In this document: piece by piece, positions 41,768 to 55,019 of the stretch
Position numbering within the stretch: position 1 is the stretch's first letter
Layout of the letters: every line of letters begins with the position of its first letter
The notes under the pieces: generated by a model
What the model was told of the DNA's origin: nothing
Database searches by the model: none
Seen by the model: only the letters and a program-made list of their open reading frames with translations
NCBI GenBank assembly: GCA_009760885.1
Contig: CM019716.1
Span: 1,432,501 to 1,496,500 of the forward strand
From: Achatina immaculata
Lineage: Eukaryota; Mollusca; Gastropoda; Stylommatophora; Achatinidae
Direction of reading: 5' to 3'
DNA: 64,000 bases
Translations under genes and position numbers: made by a program

Positions 41768-44700
41768 CGTCTACAGTCTTAGGTGTCCCACAATTCCCTC
41801 TCACCATTTTGTATTTCCTAGTATTTATTGACAACCTTGCTCTGTGTGCCCTTAAACTATTTATGATTGGTGCTCAGAGAAGAGGGATTTTTTTTTTTTG
41901 CTGTGGCCTAACCAGGCACCCATCCTCTGGGTCTCTCAAACACAAGTAATCTGTCACAATATTTATTGCTATCATATTTATAAATTATGCCATATGTTAT
42001 TGTCAGGATGTATTGTACTGTGCAGAATTTGTGTATGTGTGGAACAGGAATTATACATTTAGTAATGTGGTTTCATGTTGTAGAGGTATCAGTGTAAAAT
42101 TACTGTGAGTACAGTCAAACACATTTCTGTCATAGGAATGAATGTTAAAACCATGCCATTCGTGCCATGTTATTAAGTTTCCTTCTAACAATTAACAAAT
42201 CGAAAAGACATCTAGGGCAGTGGTTCTAAGCTTCTCAGGTCCAGTCCTTCTTTATTTCAATCCTTGAATCTTCCCCTATATAGTATAGCATCATTCAAAA
42301 AAGATTTTCACCGTTATACATTATTTTGTGATGATAAAATTCTTCCCGACCTGTGCCCCCCTCCCATGAGAATCATTTTTTTAAAATGAGTTTTTCAGAA
42401 TCCCTAACTACGTTTTGTTCCTTTCCAGTCTTCTGTGAAAGATTTCATAAGCAAACCAAATTTAGCCTTCTGAACCTGTGTCAGAATTTTCTTAAAGAAA
42501 TGCCTCATTTAAAAAAAAAAAACATTATTTCATTTTTTATTTATTTAGTTTTTTTAAAACGGATTTTTACAGCATCCAGAATACACTGAAGGCAAAAAGA
42601 ATTCAGCCAAATGAATTAAAATGACAATCAAAAAAAATTGTGTAGCAAAAGGGTTAATGAAAGTGGTAGATGCTAATTACAAAGTGTGCTTTATGATAAA
42701 TTCCTCATTGTCTAAACTGACAGATAATGGTACTAAATCGAGTTTCATCAAGTACAGAAGTCATAGGTAGCAGGTTTTCAGTATAGAGATCCAGGGAACA
42801 GAGTTCCACAGGTAGCAAGGTCTCAGTATGGTGATATAGGGATAAGAACCATAAGTATGTGAAGCAGGAGTAAGAGAATTCATGCAGGAATAGATTACTA
42901 GTGCCTAATAAGAGAAGACAGTAATCAAACATTGAGATTATGCCAGTGGTGAAGCAGAATGACAGAAAAAAGGTGGCTTTTTCCTTACAAGATGGTAATT
43001 AGCTACTAATGTTTGAATGAAAAGCCAAAATAAATTCAGCCATAAAAGAGAAAAGATTGGTTATTGAGTAAAATAGAAGTCTCAGAAGCACAGCTTTGCC
43101 AGTATGTTAGGCTTTATTCTCAGCACCTGAATGATGGCTAATAATACAGCAGCACAGATGACTCACACTACTTCATTGCATAAAGAGTAGAATGTAAAAT
43201 GCTTATCATTCTTGGCTGTAAATTATATCCGCAAAGTGAGAGTAAATTATACCAGTGATGTGAGAGATAATAGTTCCTAGGCTTCTTCTGAAAATGCCAT
43301 TAAATTAATTAATCACTTGATTAAATTTTAAGGCAAATTTTGTATTTTGTTCAAGAAAAAGAAAAAAAAAACACCACAGCCCTGGCACAGGTCGAGAAAA
43401 ACATAATGCAAAAGGATGATATGAAGAATCCTACAAGATTTGTAGTGACACACACTATCATCAGGCTCAGATGTATATATATGTATTTATATATATATGT
43501 TGTGTGAAGGAGAATGATATCATTGGTGTAAACATCTAGGGGTAGTTGTTGAGCATCCAGCTGATGTATTGTCCACAATATTATAGCTTCACAGTTCAGT
43601 TTATCAGTCAATTCATTCACAGTGAGTCTCCATGCTTTGTGAAGGTAACTCTAGAGAGGATGAAAGAGAGAAAATTTTAAGAAGAAAAAAGTTTGTAACT
43701 CAATACTTTGAGAAGTGTTTTTTGGGAGACTAAGAGAATGTCGCATGTCTCCATGTAGCTAATATATAACTGAAGCTTTCAACATTATTTCTTATACTTG
43801 TATCAAATGCTGCCACATTATGAGGGATCTTTGTGCAGTATAATCCAGATTTTGAAGTTGTTTAACTTCACCAATTACTGGCCTTCAAGAATAGAAAATA
43901 TTTATTAGAAAAAAAAAACAAAAAAAAAACAACCCAAGTTCCCTGTGAATGTTCTGTCAAATTTTTGTTATCACAGATAAGAAATTAACATGTAAAGATA
44001 ATGCATCATTTCATAATTTATTTGTTTACAACTTTTCTTTTATTCAGAAAAAAAAAAGGAACTTACTTGGTTGAACACATATTGAGAATTTGTGTGGTTT
44101 GACTAGTTTCCTATATATCCATATAAAATCCTTGATGTTGTGTACATTTTTGTTTTTTTGGCTTTGAATATTAGTGCTGTATATCTGTCAGTGTCTTACT
44201 AAATATTGATTGGTGTTGCTTTCTGAAGTCCATGCTCCTTGTTTTAATTCGTATATGAGCACTTATACACAAATATATATATTTTTTAGTGTTAACTTCC
44301 TTTCATGGTTAGCAATTGTTTTCTTTTTTGAATGATAGTTCATGTTTTGTTTAAAAATAGTAGATGGTGCCAGTTTTTTATATATATATATTAGCAGTTT
44401 GAAGTAGCAGAGTTGCCACAGTTGCAAGTCATGGTCAAAATGGGCAGACACCAGTGTTGAGTGACAAATAGTAAATTAACAACAGATTAGAAGGTGGTAG
44501 AGAAGTTATCATTCTTGCAGAACACTTTGGAAGCAAGAATATTGGAAAGATTGGACTACTCATACATGCAGGTTATGTCCTAGTGCATCTGAACAGTGTG
44601 CACAAATTGCAATTCACAACAGACAGTTATTTGAATTCTCTTTCACAACAGATAGTTCTTGAAGTGATGTCTTCTGAATTCTTTTCACAACACGTTTATT

Positions 44701-47700
44701 GAAGTGGGTTCTTTAGAAATCACTCTGAAAAAAAAATAATTAAAAACTGCATCTTCAGTTGAAAAAGTACAAGAATCAGACTTATGTAAGAAATAGAAGC
44801 ATCTGGTTGTGAACACCAAGGAGTCATAACTACCACCAGCTGGGAAAGAACTCATAACTACCTGGTGGCAGGCATCCATGGTAATTTTGATAGCACCACA
44901 CATGTCTGCACCACTTTTTGGCCAAAAAATGAAAAGCCAGCATCTGATTGTTCTGCAGATTTAGATAGATGATATTTCCTCATTGACCACTAGCAGTTGA
45001 ATTGGCACAGTTAGATTTACACTTCATTTCAGTTCATTTACTGACTGAAGTTTTGATTCCTTCAGATGTCAGATACTTGATGAACTACTTGTGTTAGCGT
45101 ATACTGGTCTTATAATATTCAAAGTAAATTGTAATCTGTATTCTTTGTGAATTGGATTTGTTATGAGTGATCTTGCCCTTTAGTTTGATGTCTTATAGTT
45201 TGTTTTGTCGCTTGAAAGTTTCTCTAACATGTTTTTTTTTTGTTTGTTGTTATCACTCATGGATGCTCTATGCCACCCAATTCTGACTTTCTTTCATGGT
45301 TTTTCTTGATACCTTTGCTACACTATGGTGGTGTCCTGTCAGGTTTTTTGTTTAACATAACTTTGCTGGACTGTGCTGTTTCTTGACATGTCTTTCGTAA
45401 TAGTTCATCTGTACTGCTCTTTTTTAAATGGTTGCTTCGCAATACAAATCTGACCAGTGCTGTCTTCCTTATGTTATGTCCTTGGTTGTTGTAAAGACCT
45501 TCCTATTTGGTTCTGTCTCTTATGATACATAACTGGTGGTAAGAGGCTGGCAGGAGCTTTATGCTTGTTAGATCATATAGGCTTTTGTTACAGAAATATC
45601 TGGCATGAAAGACCAGATCTCCTCTATAATTTATTCCAAAGCACATATACATCTCATGTGTTTTTATATGGTAAGTTCCTTTTTTTTAAAAAATTCATTA
45701 AGGGTAATTAATAATATTTGAGAAAATGTAGAGGAGATGAAAATGGGTTGGCCATGTGATGTATATGAAGAGGAGGAAGATGATCAAGATGCATTGTGGA
45801 CTGCATGAAGAAGAAAAAGATGATCAAGACACACTGGGCTGCAGAAAGAAGAGAAAGATGATAAGACACTGGGCTGTATAAAGAAAAGAAAGATGATAAG
45901 ACACTGTGGGCTGCATAAAGAAGAGAAAGATGAACAAGACACACTGTGGGACTGAAGAAGAGAAAGATGATCAAGACACACTGTGGGACTGAAGAAGAGA
46001 AAGATGAACAAGACACACTGTGGGACTGAAGAAGAGAAAGATGATCAAGACACACCATGGGACTGATCTCTGCATGAAGAAGAGAAAGATAATCAAGACA
46101 GTTGGCTGCATGAAGAATAGGAAAATGATCAAGACACAGTGAAGCTAAACTCTGCATGAGGAAGGAATATGGTGCACATGTTTGTGGAGATGGATCATGT
46201 CATATAACTCCATAGTAAAAGTTGATAAATAGAAGAGGGGGCTGAAGATCATGTTAGATGGAGAGTTTCATCTTTGCATTATATGGATCAGGGCATATAA
46301 AACCATGATAATGCATCTCATGTATTAAATACCAAACTCTGTCTAGACATAACACTGTTCTTAGGTTTGAAAATAAAACACTTTATTTATTTATTGCCAT
46401 GTTTATTTTTGCTTTCCCCAGGTGTTGTATATATACATGCAAAGATACAGTAGTATTAACACCATTTATTCTGTGTATATTTCCATGATCAGTTTTTAGT
46501 TTTTTTTTTGTTTTGTTAAAACAGCACCAGCTCAAATATTTTCTAATTTTTATTGCCTTCTAATTTATTGTAATTTAGGCATGGAGTGTCCGTTAGAGGC
46601 CTTCAGTAGAAAAAAAAATTACACGAGTAAAACTGTGTTTGTGTCTCCTAATATGACTACACAGCTGTGCTAGATGTGTATTGATCTCAGCCTGTCATTA
46701 TTCACATTGTGAAGATCTCCTTGCTTTTCTAGTTTATTGTTTACCAGCATTTGCCTATGTAGGATACCATTTTGGTTGTTAATATATGACCATCACAGCC
46801 AGTACTGGTAGCCAATAGTAGTTTAAACTGTGTCTTGAAATATTTTTAATGTTTACATATTTAAAAGTCTTTTAGGAGAATATGCTATTAAAGAGTACTT
46901 ATTTTTTTTCCCCCATCATGCATGTTATTTTACAATTATGTATTTCATATAAGCAACACCATCAGATAAGAAGCAACAGCTATGTTCATAATGTAGATAA
47001 GAAATGTTTGTGAAAATAAATATGTACTTTCTTGTAACAATCAAGGATGCAGAAAGGTGAGAAATTTAAATATATATATATATATATATATACATACATA
47101 TATTTTAAATAAATGTGTAAATCTGTTGAATCTGTCCGACACTGAGGATTTAAAATGTTATAAATATCATGAAAGTTATGATTAATGCCTAAATCATCAT
47201 TTAGCAACGATAGTCCACATATATTGTATTTAGCACCATCAGTATGTACTAGTGTAATTCTTCTGATGTAATTTCCTCTTTATGTAAATAATTACCAGCA
47301 TTCTGCATACTGGAAACTTCAACTCCCATCACTGCTTCTAAACTACCACGAGGACAGCTTTCATCACCTGTTTTTCACTTGTTAAAGCAAGCAGTGGATA
47401 ATTCTTGACTGGTCAGCTGAGTTTTAGTTGCTGTATCAAAAGTGAGATGCAGAGTTCACTGGCAGGTCTGAAGTTGTGTTATGTACGAGGCAGATTTGAA
47501 ATGGCAACCCTTCATGATTTTTATATGCATTATTTGAATTAGTTCCACCTCTTTTTAATTTAGCTCATTTTAGTTACCATGAATGTAAATGTATCACCAC
47601 TGGATGTCGCTCATCTTTTAAGTTTTGTTTGTCGTTGAATTCACACTCTCATCAGTACCTCATCTATGTGTATTCTTATATCCATGTTGTCATTATAAAA

Positions 47701-48700
47701 AAAAATAGGATAAAAAATGTTAAAAAAAGAAAAAAAAACAGTTGGGATTAGCATGCATTTAAATTTAGTAACATCAAGCCAGTTTGCTATGGCAACCTCA
47801 GTCAGTGTATGGCAGCCCTGAGTGCACCCACCGTTGATTCTCTTTTAGTTTTCTCTTCTTTTTTTTTAAACATTAGCACTGGCAGCTGTATAATGTCAGC
47901 ACAATGAGTGTGCTAGCTCACTTGATTTTGAGGGATGGATGTTAGCTGCGGTGATTGGAAGACATTGACACTTTGAGCAGGTGTGTGCACCATCAGTCAG
48001 TGACTGTTTATGAATTTTAAACACTTATGACATAATTAATATGCTTTTTCTTTTCTTTATAGCCAAATTGACATTGTGAATACTTTTGCCATTTGATGTC
48101 TGCACATTAACTCTTGATGTCCACCTCATTACTTTGTGTAATCCTATGGTCTGACTCAAGGGTATTAATCACATTTATGAATGTATCATTATCACAGGTA
48201 TAATCATATTTGGACACATGTTTTATTACATTTATTCTAGTAGGTTGTTTTTTTTTTCCTCTGATGTGTTTATGACAGCTGAAGTGTATTCTCTGTGTGT
48301 AGCAGCGGAGAACTGTGAGGTATCTGCTGCGGTGAGTGGTGACAGAATCCTCCATCTGAAAGTCCCTGTAGTAACCTTTCTTCATTATCTTCATATTCTG
48401 TGGAATTCTTTGTTTAGCTTAAAATTGTGTCAGCAAGATCTTCAGCATATTCAACAAGAGCATATAGCGCACCTATTGTTCTTTGATCTCTTACACACAA
48501 AAAAAAAAGAGTTTTTAACCATCAGTCAGTTCTTTGGCTTAACAAGAATTTTATAGTTAAATGAAGCTATATATTGTAGTTTGGATTTAACCACAAAACA
48601 ATCATGAAAAAAAAGGATTATCCACAGATTATGTAACAAAAATACAAATGGCTTAAATGTCAACTTATGTTTGATAATTTCTGGTAAAACTTAACATCAA
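41768..48700 (+). other. ZSWIM8 3' UTR and downstream intergenic region, repeat-poor
   Basis: No coding is recognised. AATAAA hexamers on the plus strand occur at 43029-43034 and 46372-46377, and ATTAAA at about 42617; which one is used cannot be told. Short AT microsatellites lie near 43475-43500, 44380-44390 and 47071-47092. Apart from the minisatellite at 45770-46150 and a possible hAT-like end near 42216, this is the longest stretch in the window without obvious transposons. Small ORFs here are AT-rich chance frames. Confidence 0.5.
45770..46150. repeat. Minisatellite, unit about 37 bp, about nine copies
   Basis: The unit AGAAAGATGATCAAGACACA CTGTGGGACTGAAGAAG is best ordered at 45960-46070; flanking copies vary in length. 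Minus-strand open frames through it (45708-46157) are artefacts of the repeat. Confidence 0.85.
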
Positions 48701-48721
48701 GTACCATTTTAAATATCAATC

Positions 48722-48890
48722 ACCCAGCTGTAGAAATGGGTACCTGACTTCTTCTGGAGTTGGGGAAGTAAAAGGCAGCCAGGCGTGATACTGACCATAT
48801 CACCCTCTAGTGTGCTGACAGGTCAAGGAAAATATGGGCACTAATACCATATCCCTATGTGCCTCTAAGGCATGACAGGGTTACCCTCTA
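48722..48890 (+). mobile_element. tRNA-headed SINE, 5'-truncated copy
   Basis: Starts in the body at ACCCAGCTGTAGAAATGGGT and continues CAGCCAGGCGTGATACTGAC, CACCCTCTAGTGTGCTGACA, and the tail CCTCTAAGGCATGACAGGG. The tRNA-like head is missing. Confidence 0.85.
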
Positions 48891-49550
48891 CATGAAAAAT
48901 GGCAGTTACTTTGATGGTTCTGAAGAGAATTCATTTGATTATCCATGGAGAGAGAAAATGGCAGCTAAGACTATTCTTGAAGCACAATGCCAGAACATGA
49001 AAATATTCTTGCAGAGAATAAGTACTGCCAGCATGTACCACAGAGCAGTGTAATGGAAGCACTTTCCTCTTCTAACAGTCCAGGTCATGGTAACAGGTGC
49101 ATGACTCATCATGTATTTTATCAAATCTAGTTGATGATCTTTGACATGGAAAAAGATGTGCTTATTTGGTCTGCAGTCATGCTGGCTGTCAGTAGCTGCT
49201 TGTTAGGCGGGTCACAGGTATAAAAACTAGTCTCTTCTTGGTTTTTGCATGTCAGACTCGGGGGGGGGGGGGTGGTGGCAGCAAACTGTTCAGTCTTGTA
49301 TTTGTCTCACAACCGACATCAGGACTTCAGTGGAAAAAAAAAATGTGTCTGTATGATGTTAAAAATCATTAACACTCTACAGGTTTAGTATATTTGACTC
49401 GAGATATCTTCTTTCCAACGCCATAAATGTCACCAGATCCAGGAACTTCTGACGCCATCCTCAAATTCCGACATTTGTCTCTTGATTTCTAAAATCATAC
49501 TGGATTCAGATTTTTTTTTTATGTGCTTAATTTCTATAAGACCCCACATT
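48890..49550. other. Intergenic sequence, no recognised feature
   Basis: No product was recognised for the small frame at 48859-49053. A G run lies at about 49260-49271. Confidence 0.5.
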
Positions 49551-49559
49551 CAGACATCT

Positions 49560-49870
49560 CTGTCCTTTACTTCTGACTTCAGACCCCCAAATTCAAGCTT
49601 TTCTCTGCTTTACCGTTGGCATCAGATCCCAAGTTCAAGCTTTTCTCTGCTTGTTACATCAGATCCCAAATTCAAGCTTTTGTCTGCTTGTTACATCAGA
49701 TCCCAAATTCAGCCTTTTGTCTGCTTGTTACATTAGATCCCAAATTCAAGCTTTTGCATGCTTGTTACATCAGATCCCAAATTCAAGCTTTTGTCATCAG
49801 ATCCAGAATTCAGGCTTTTGTTAGCCAGCTTCACTTTTGACATCAGACCCCAAATTCAGGCTCATCTTTT
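49560..49870. repeat. Minisatellite, 37-bp unit, about seven copies
   Basis: The unit AGATCCCAAATTCAAGCTTT TGTCTGCTTGTTACATC is regular at 49625-49790 and degenerate on both sides. Plus-strand frames of 64-84 residues over it are spurious. Confidence 0.85.
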
Positions 49871-50049
49871 AACATCACATACCAAGTACAGGTTTTGCGA
49901 TTGTCAGTTAAAAAGTCAAGACTTTGTCGAGGCTTGTATGCTTCAGAATTGAAACAACAGGGCAAAGCTTAGGGTTGTATCTAACTTCAAATATGGGTAC
50001 TTGTGTCCATTAAGTGAAATATTAGACATAATCTGTAAGGTGTAATTAA

Positions 50050-50155
50050 ATGCTTCAGCTCAATAAAATCTCATTACAGTAGTTAAATGAGTAAAGTCTC
50101 ATTACAGTAGTTAAATGCTTCGACTCAATAAAGTCTCATTACAATAGTTAATGCT
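50050..50155. repeat. Short tandem repeat, unit about 40 bp, three copies
   Basis: AATGCTTCAGCTCAATAAAA followed by TCTCATTACAGTAGTTAAATG recurs three times with small changes. Confidence 0.75.
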
Positions 50156-50159
50156 AAAA

Positions 50160-52200
50160 AAAAAAATTGCGGAATTCTAATCTTTGTGACCCCAGTTGAG
50201 CCTCGTTGTTATAGTTTTGTTTTTCTTCATATTTTAGGACAGGCTGTGCTTACATCATTTTGTTTGACTGTCATCCTTACAGCAGATCAGAGCTCACAGC
50301 ACACACTGTAGCTGTTATTTAAACAGTTCTACCTGGTGCATCTTGTAGTAACTTCTGTGTTGAATGTTTTCCGTTGCCTAGTTACTGCTTATAGTCTTCC
50401 ATTTGATTTGTTCATCAGATGGTCAGTCATAGTGTTTTTTGTTTACCTCAAAATATAAGAAGTGAGTAGTTGCTGTTTGTGAAGGCTATAATTGTGATCT
50501 GTCACTCTTGGTAGGTGTGAAGAATCATGAGGCCACACTTTGTGGATGTCACAGTTGTAGCAGTGAAGAGTTCGTCCTGGTTTGTTTGTTTTTTTTAATT
50601 ATTTTTTTTTTATTAAAAGAAAAGTTTGGAAGATTGCAGAATGAAATGCAGTTAACAACAACAGTGCTTACCACACGTGTATTACATAACATAATATTCA
50701 GTTATTTTTGCAGTAACAACTATGATTGCAAGATGTGTATAATATTCAGTTATTTGTTTGCAGTGACGATATTGATTGCAGGACACATATTACATAATAT
50801 TTCATTATTTTTAAGTAACAACAATGATTAGAAGACCTGTATTACATAATATTTGTCATTTTTTTGGTAGTAATAATTACTAGACCTGTACTACATAATA
50901 ATATTTCATTACTTTTTATTTTAATGTGCAAAAAAAAAGTGATTGAAACTTTATTCTTTTGCTCATAAGTTTAGTGTCAGTTTACCCCTTGAACCTAGAT
51001 CAAGTGGGACGGACCATCTCTTGCAGCGGCCAACACAAGAAATTTCAAGCATTATAGAACTTATCTACCTCTTTGTTTAGATTTTTTTTTTTTTTTGAAG
51101 AGACGTCTTTCCACAGTTTTTATGTATTTTCTCAAGACATTTGTAATGTAGCAGAAAAGACTGACATTGTTTTCAGAATGTTCTACCTCGACTTGTGTAT
51201 AGCTTAATGATCCTTCAGCTTGATAACAGCATGCTCTGTGAGCTTATGTTATTTGAATCAAATTTCCCCAGAGACTTAATTATATAGGGACGTAATTTGC
51301 TAACGGTAATCTTAAGAAAGAAATATTTGTCACTTTTCTGCCTACAAGATTCAGCTAACGTATGATTTGAGATGTGGGCTCTGATGTGTTGTGGAGCATG
51401 GCATATTTTTTGTTCTTTTTTTTTTTTTAAATCACATTTATATTAACTCTTTATGTTTTACTGGTTGTCGTTAAAAGACGTCTCACATGTATGCTCATGT
51501 TTTACTCACATTGTGCTGTCACTAATTCACTGTATGCCCTATAAAATCAGTTCTGTTGGTCTGAGTCATGTTAGCTAGTGTCTTGTCACATTTTTGTTTT
51601 TAATCAAATTGTAGTAGCAACATATTTGTGTGTTTGATATTCTTGTCTCCCTCATCTTCTGACTTTCCCATCTCTGTACTTGTTCATTAAAGTTCTCAGG
51701 CTAAAACAGTGATCTTCTTGTTTTTCTGTATGCAGTTTTTTTTTTTTTTTGGCTGTGCAATCATTTTACTGAGTAAGATGGTCTCTGACTAGGTAGGTAG
51801 CAGTAGACCTCTCAAGAACTTGTACGCTTTTTTGTGATATGGCACAAATGGGCTATGGTAAACAATCCATTACAGAATCTTGTCCTGAAGAGCGGTGATG
51901 ATATGTATGAGATAAGGTGATTGGATGGGTACTTGTATGGATTTCTGTACTGAGCTAAAATGGATAAAATTCTGCCATTGAATGTTGTTGAGAATGAAGG
52001 ATGTGTCCACACAGACCAACACATGATGAAATGTTCAGTAACGTGATCAAAATGTAGTCCACCAAGAATTCATGGAATTCAGATTAGACAAAAAGGAAGA
52101 GTTTACTGCAAAACAGGAAGTGAAACATTCATAAAACAGCTCGATGACCCATTTGGAGATACATGTAGGTGATTAGACAGGTAGAAAGAAGCACCCTTCA
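50160..52200. other. Intergenic sequence, no recognised feature
   Basis: AT-rich sequence with several T and A homopolymers (50585-50612, 51080-51095, 51413-51429, 51736-51750). Short repeats of ACATAATATTTCATTA occur at 50690-50910. No coding was recognised. Confidence 0.5.
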
Positions 52201-52207
52201 GGCATAC

Positions 52208-52400
52208 ATGGGGGCTTGAATGGCATAGTTGCTAGGACACTCATATCCTGTGTAGAGGTTGGTGCTTCAGAAAGTGTCCCAGTCATCCAACTATAGAAAC
52301 TGGTACATAACTAGAGGTGGGGAGGAAAAGCACCCTCTAGTGCTGTATTTCTAGGAAAATACAAACTCTAATACATTCATTATCTGTAGGGCATCTGAGA
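52208..52400 (+). mobile_element. tRNA-headed SINE, old diverged copy
   Basis: Head GCTTGAATGGCATAGTTGCT AGGACAC, body CCAACTATAGAAACTGGTAC, GCACCCTCTAGTGCTG, tail TAGGGCATCTGAG. Each segment aligns in order with the better copies but with many changes. Confidence 0.6.
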
Positions 52401-52718
52401 ACTATACCTTTTCCTCATGAAAATGATGTCTCGGCATTAATAATCTTGAAGACAACAACAAAATACAAGACGAGCTTAGACTGGTTAAGCAAAACTTGCA
52501 CAAGCACTCGTCTAAAAGTGATCTAACATTTCCACTGTTTGTGTGAATGTGATGACAGGGAATGATTATTATTTCTGAACAAATGAACATTGTTCCCAGT
52601 ATGACTAGTTTTTCCATTCTCACATACATTCGTCACAAAAGTGTTTTTTTTAATGTCATGTACCTAACACAGCAAAACTGTTAATTATGTTCTTACACAT
52701 TCTCTCTCTCTCTCTCTG

Positions 52719-53115
52719 AACCTTAAGTGCCCAGGGCACATGGGGCTTCCGCAAGGGTTTTCCACAAATGCCTGGCCTTCGCCTTTTTTTCTGCTCTTGC
52801 CCAGGTGAGCCCTCTATTGCTCAACATCCTTTCTGTTGTTCTTCTCCATGTCTCTTTTGGTCTACCCTTACTTCTGCACCCCTGTGGTGTCCATCTTAGT
52901 GCTATTTTTGGTAGTGAGTTGTCAGTCATTCGGAGCACATGTCCCAACCATCGCCAGCGTCTTTCCTCAATAATTGTCAGTGGTTTCATCTGCATTTCTG
53001 CTAATAAGATGTTATTTCTTATGGTGTTTGGCCAAAATATTTTTCTAATTCTTCGTAAACATTTAGTCTGGAAAGAATTCAACTTGTTTTCTATGGTTTT
53101 GATGATCTTACACAT
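52719..53115 (-). pseudogene. LINE 3' fragment with RT C-terminal region
   Basis: Open for 130 residues on the minus strand: NKLNSFQTKCLRRIRKIFWP, RRWRWLGHVLRMTD, KGRPKETWRRTTERML. This is the same region as in family A but from another family. It ends in a CT/GA microsatellite (52701-52718). The open frame is a relic of a truncated element, not a host gene. Confidence 0.85.
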
Positions 53116-53439
53116 TCAGTGAGTGGAAAAAAGTGCTGGTTTCCTGTTTGTTATCCCAGCACTCTACATTACACTCTACCATCGGCACAGTGCAACTTAC
53201 CATGCTAAGAAAAGCTGAAAGATAATTTTAAGTGCTTGTTGTATAAGCAGCAACAGTAAAGTGACTGAGATGTCTAAAACGTATATATAAAAGAGGGAGA
53301 CTGAAACAAAATGCCTGAATGGAATGTCCAAGTGACACAAGACAAGAAAAAAAAAAGATAAGATTAGACATGTCTGTGTCTGCACATAATGGAGAAATGT
53401 GACCACCAGTGTACAGAAAAAATTTCATAGCCTACACAC

Positions 53440-54590
53440 AGATTCATTGTGGAGAATTTTAAGACTATATAGAATACCATTTAAAATTGTCAACATCATT
53501 AAGGATCTCTACAATGGATATGTTTGTGCAGTCAGCACAGAAGAAGGAATGAGCGAATGGTTCCAGATTGAAACGGGCATGAAACAAGGATGTATATTAT
53601 CTCCCTTGCTTTTTGGAATTGCCATAAACTTCATAATGAAAAAATGTTGCACCTGTAAAATGGGCATTGATTGGGTACATGGGACCCAACTAGAAGATCT
53701 TGATTTTGCAGATGACATAACATCAGTGACAATGTAAATTCGATCCAAGAAAAAAACACATACTCTATCTTCACTGGCTAGCAAAATAGGACTTGAAATT
53801 GACAAGGAAAAAGCAAAAATAATGAAACTTCTCTTTAATCCAGAAGGAAGAATATGTGTAGAAAGAACAGCTGTTGACATAAGTAAACCAGTTTGCATAC
53901 CCCGGCAGCTATGTAGACCAGGATGGTGACACCAGAAAAGAAGTTAGAAATGCAAAAGTAGCACTGACCTTCAAGAATCACCCTCATTTATGCATGTGAA
54001 AACTGGAAAACAACTAAAGAATAGACAAGAAATTAGACTTTTTTTAAAACAAATGCCTAAGGAAAATACTTGGTATACAGTGGAATGAATTCAAGAACAA
54101 CGCAGAGATAAGGCAAATAAGCGAACAGCAACCTGTCTCATGGGTGACAGAAAAAGGAGATAGATATATGTTGGTCACGTGATGAGAAGAAATAGAGAAT
54201 CTCAAAACAAGCTATCAAGTGGAACACAGCAGGCCAAAGACAAAGAGGTCGACCACATGAAACTCCAAAGAGAAAATTGTTAAGAGGGGTCAAAATAGTA
54301 GGCATAAAATCCCTTGATGAGGTTGAAAAGCTTTGCTGAAAATGGGAAACTTGGTGAACTACCAAAAGGATGTATAGAAACATCCTACACCATGAGTAAA
54401 TTTACATAAATGTATTGTTAAGTGTGTTACACTTAACAATATTTCAGAATATGTAGACATAGGTAATATATAGCCATGTCTAGTGTTTCATATGTGAAAA
54501 AGACTCGCAGAGAACAGGAAAACTTGGCAAACAACCATCCGAGCCCTATGTGGCGTTTAACAGCACGGGAAGGATGTAAGATGTGTTTCA
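53440..54590 (+). pseudogene. LINE family A copy
   Basis: Encodes [55 protein letters not shown] (catalytic box), then broken frames. The tail at 54497-54590 (GCAGAGAACAGGAAAACTTG, GGGAAGGATGTAAGATG) is separated from the body by about 120 bp (54370-54490) that include a small palindrome. Confidence 0.85.
54414..54440. repeat. 12-bp inverted repeat with 3-nt spacer
   Basis: ATTGTTAAGTGT and ACACTTAACAAT are perfect inverse copies around GTT. It lies inside the sequence that interrupts the end of the family A LINE. Confidence 0.8.
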
Positions 54591-54894
54591 CAGCACATGT
54601 AGCAACACGAACGAGTTAATATAAAACAGAAGATACAACTTTGCAGTCACAGAATACCAGTCATGCAGATGTGAAAATGGCTGTGTTTCAGAGATGACAC
54701 AGATGTTGGGATTGACAGACCAACACTCTATCCTACTTCCCTGGGTTACATGCCAGAAACTGACTGTTGCTTTACTTAAGCCAGGCTGATAAGGAAAGAT
54801 AACAACGTATTCTCCACAGAGATGTAGCTTACCTTCAGAGTCTCCCTGTGATTAAGTAGCAGATCAAATGGCATATAACGTGTACGCACATATC

Positions 54895-55015
54895 ATCATC
54901 ACCTTTCACTCCCTTAAGAGCACAGGCCACTGATAAAGGCACCCCAGTCATCTTTGTTCTTGGAATTATTCTCTGCTTCCTTCCATGTGTATCCCTTGTC
55001 TCTGAGTGCACATAT
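54895..55015 (-). repeat. LINE 3'-tail fragment
   Basis: The plus strand reads CACCTTTCACTCCCTTAAGA and TTGTTCTTGGAATTATTCTC, the same terminal region as 31420-31530. Confidence 0.75.
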
Positions 55016-55019
55016 AACA

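Noticed and set aside
45708..46157. 149-codon minus-strand frame.
   Set aside because: Runs through the 37-bp minisatellite, giving a simple repeated peptide.
52723..53115. Possible host gene (130-codon open frame on the minus strand).
   Set aside because: The residues match the C-terminal region of LINE reverse transcriptases and the piece ends at a microsatellite, as LINE tails do.
54414..54440. Transcription terminator hairpin.
   Set aside because: A perfect 12-bp inverted repeat, but in a eukaryotic intergenic LINE remnant, so a bacterial-type terminator has no meaning here.
53440..54590. Functional LINE copy.
   Set aside because: Frame changes and stops after the catalytic box and an insertion before the tail rule out function.
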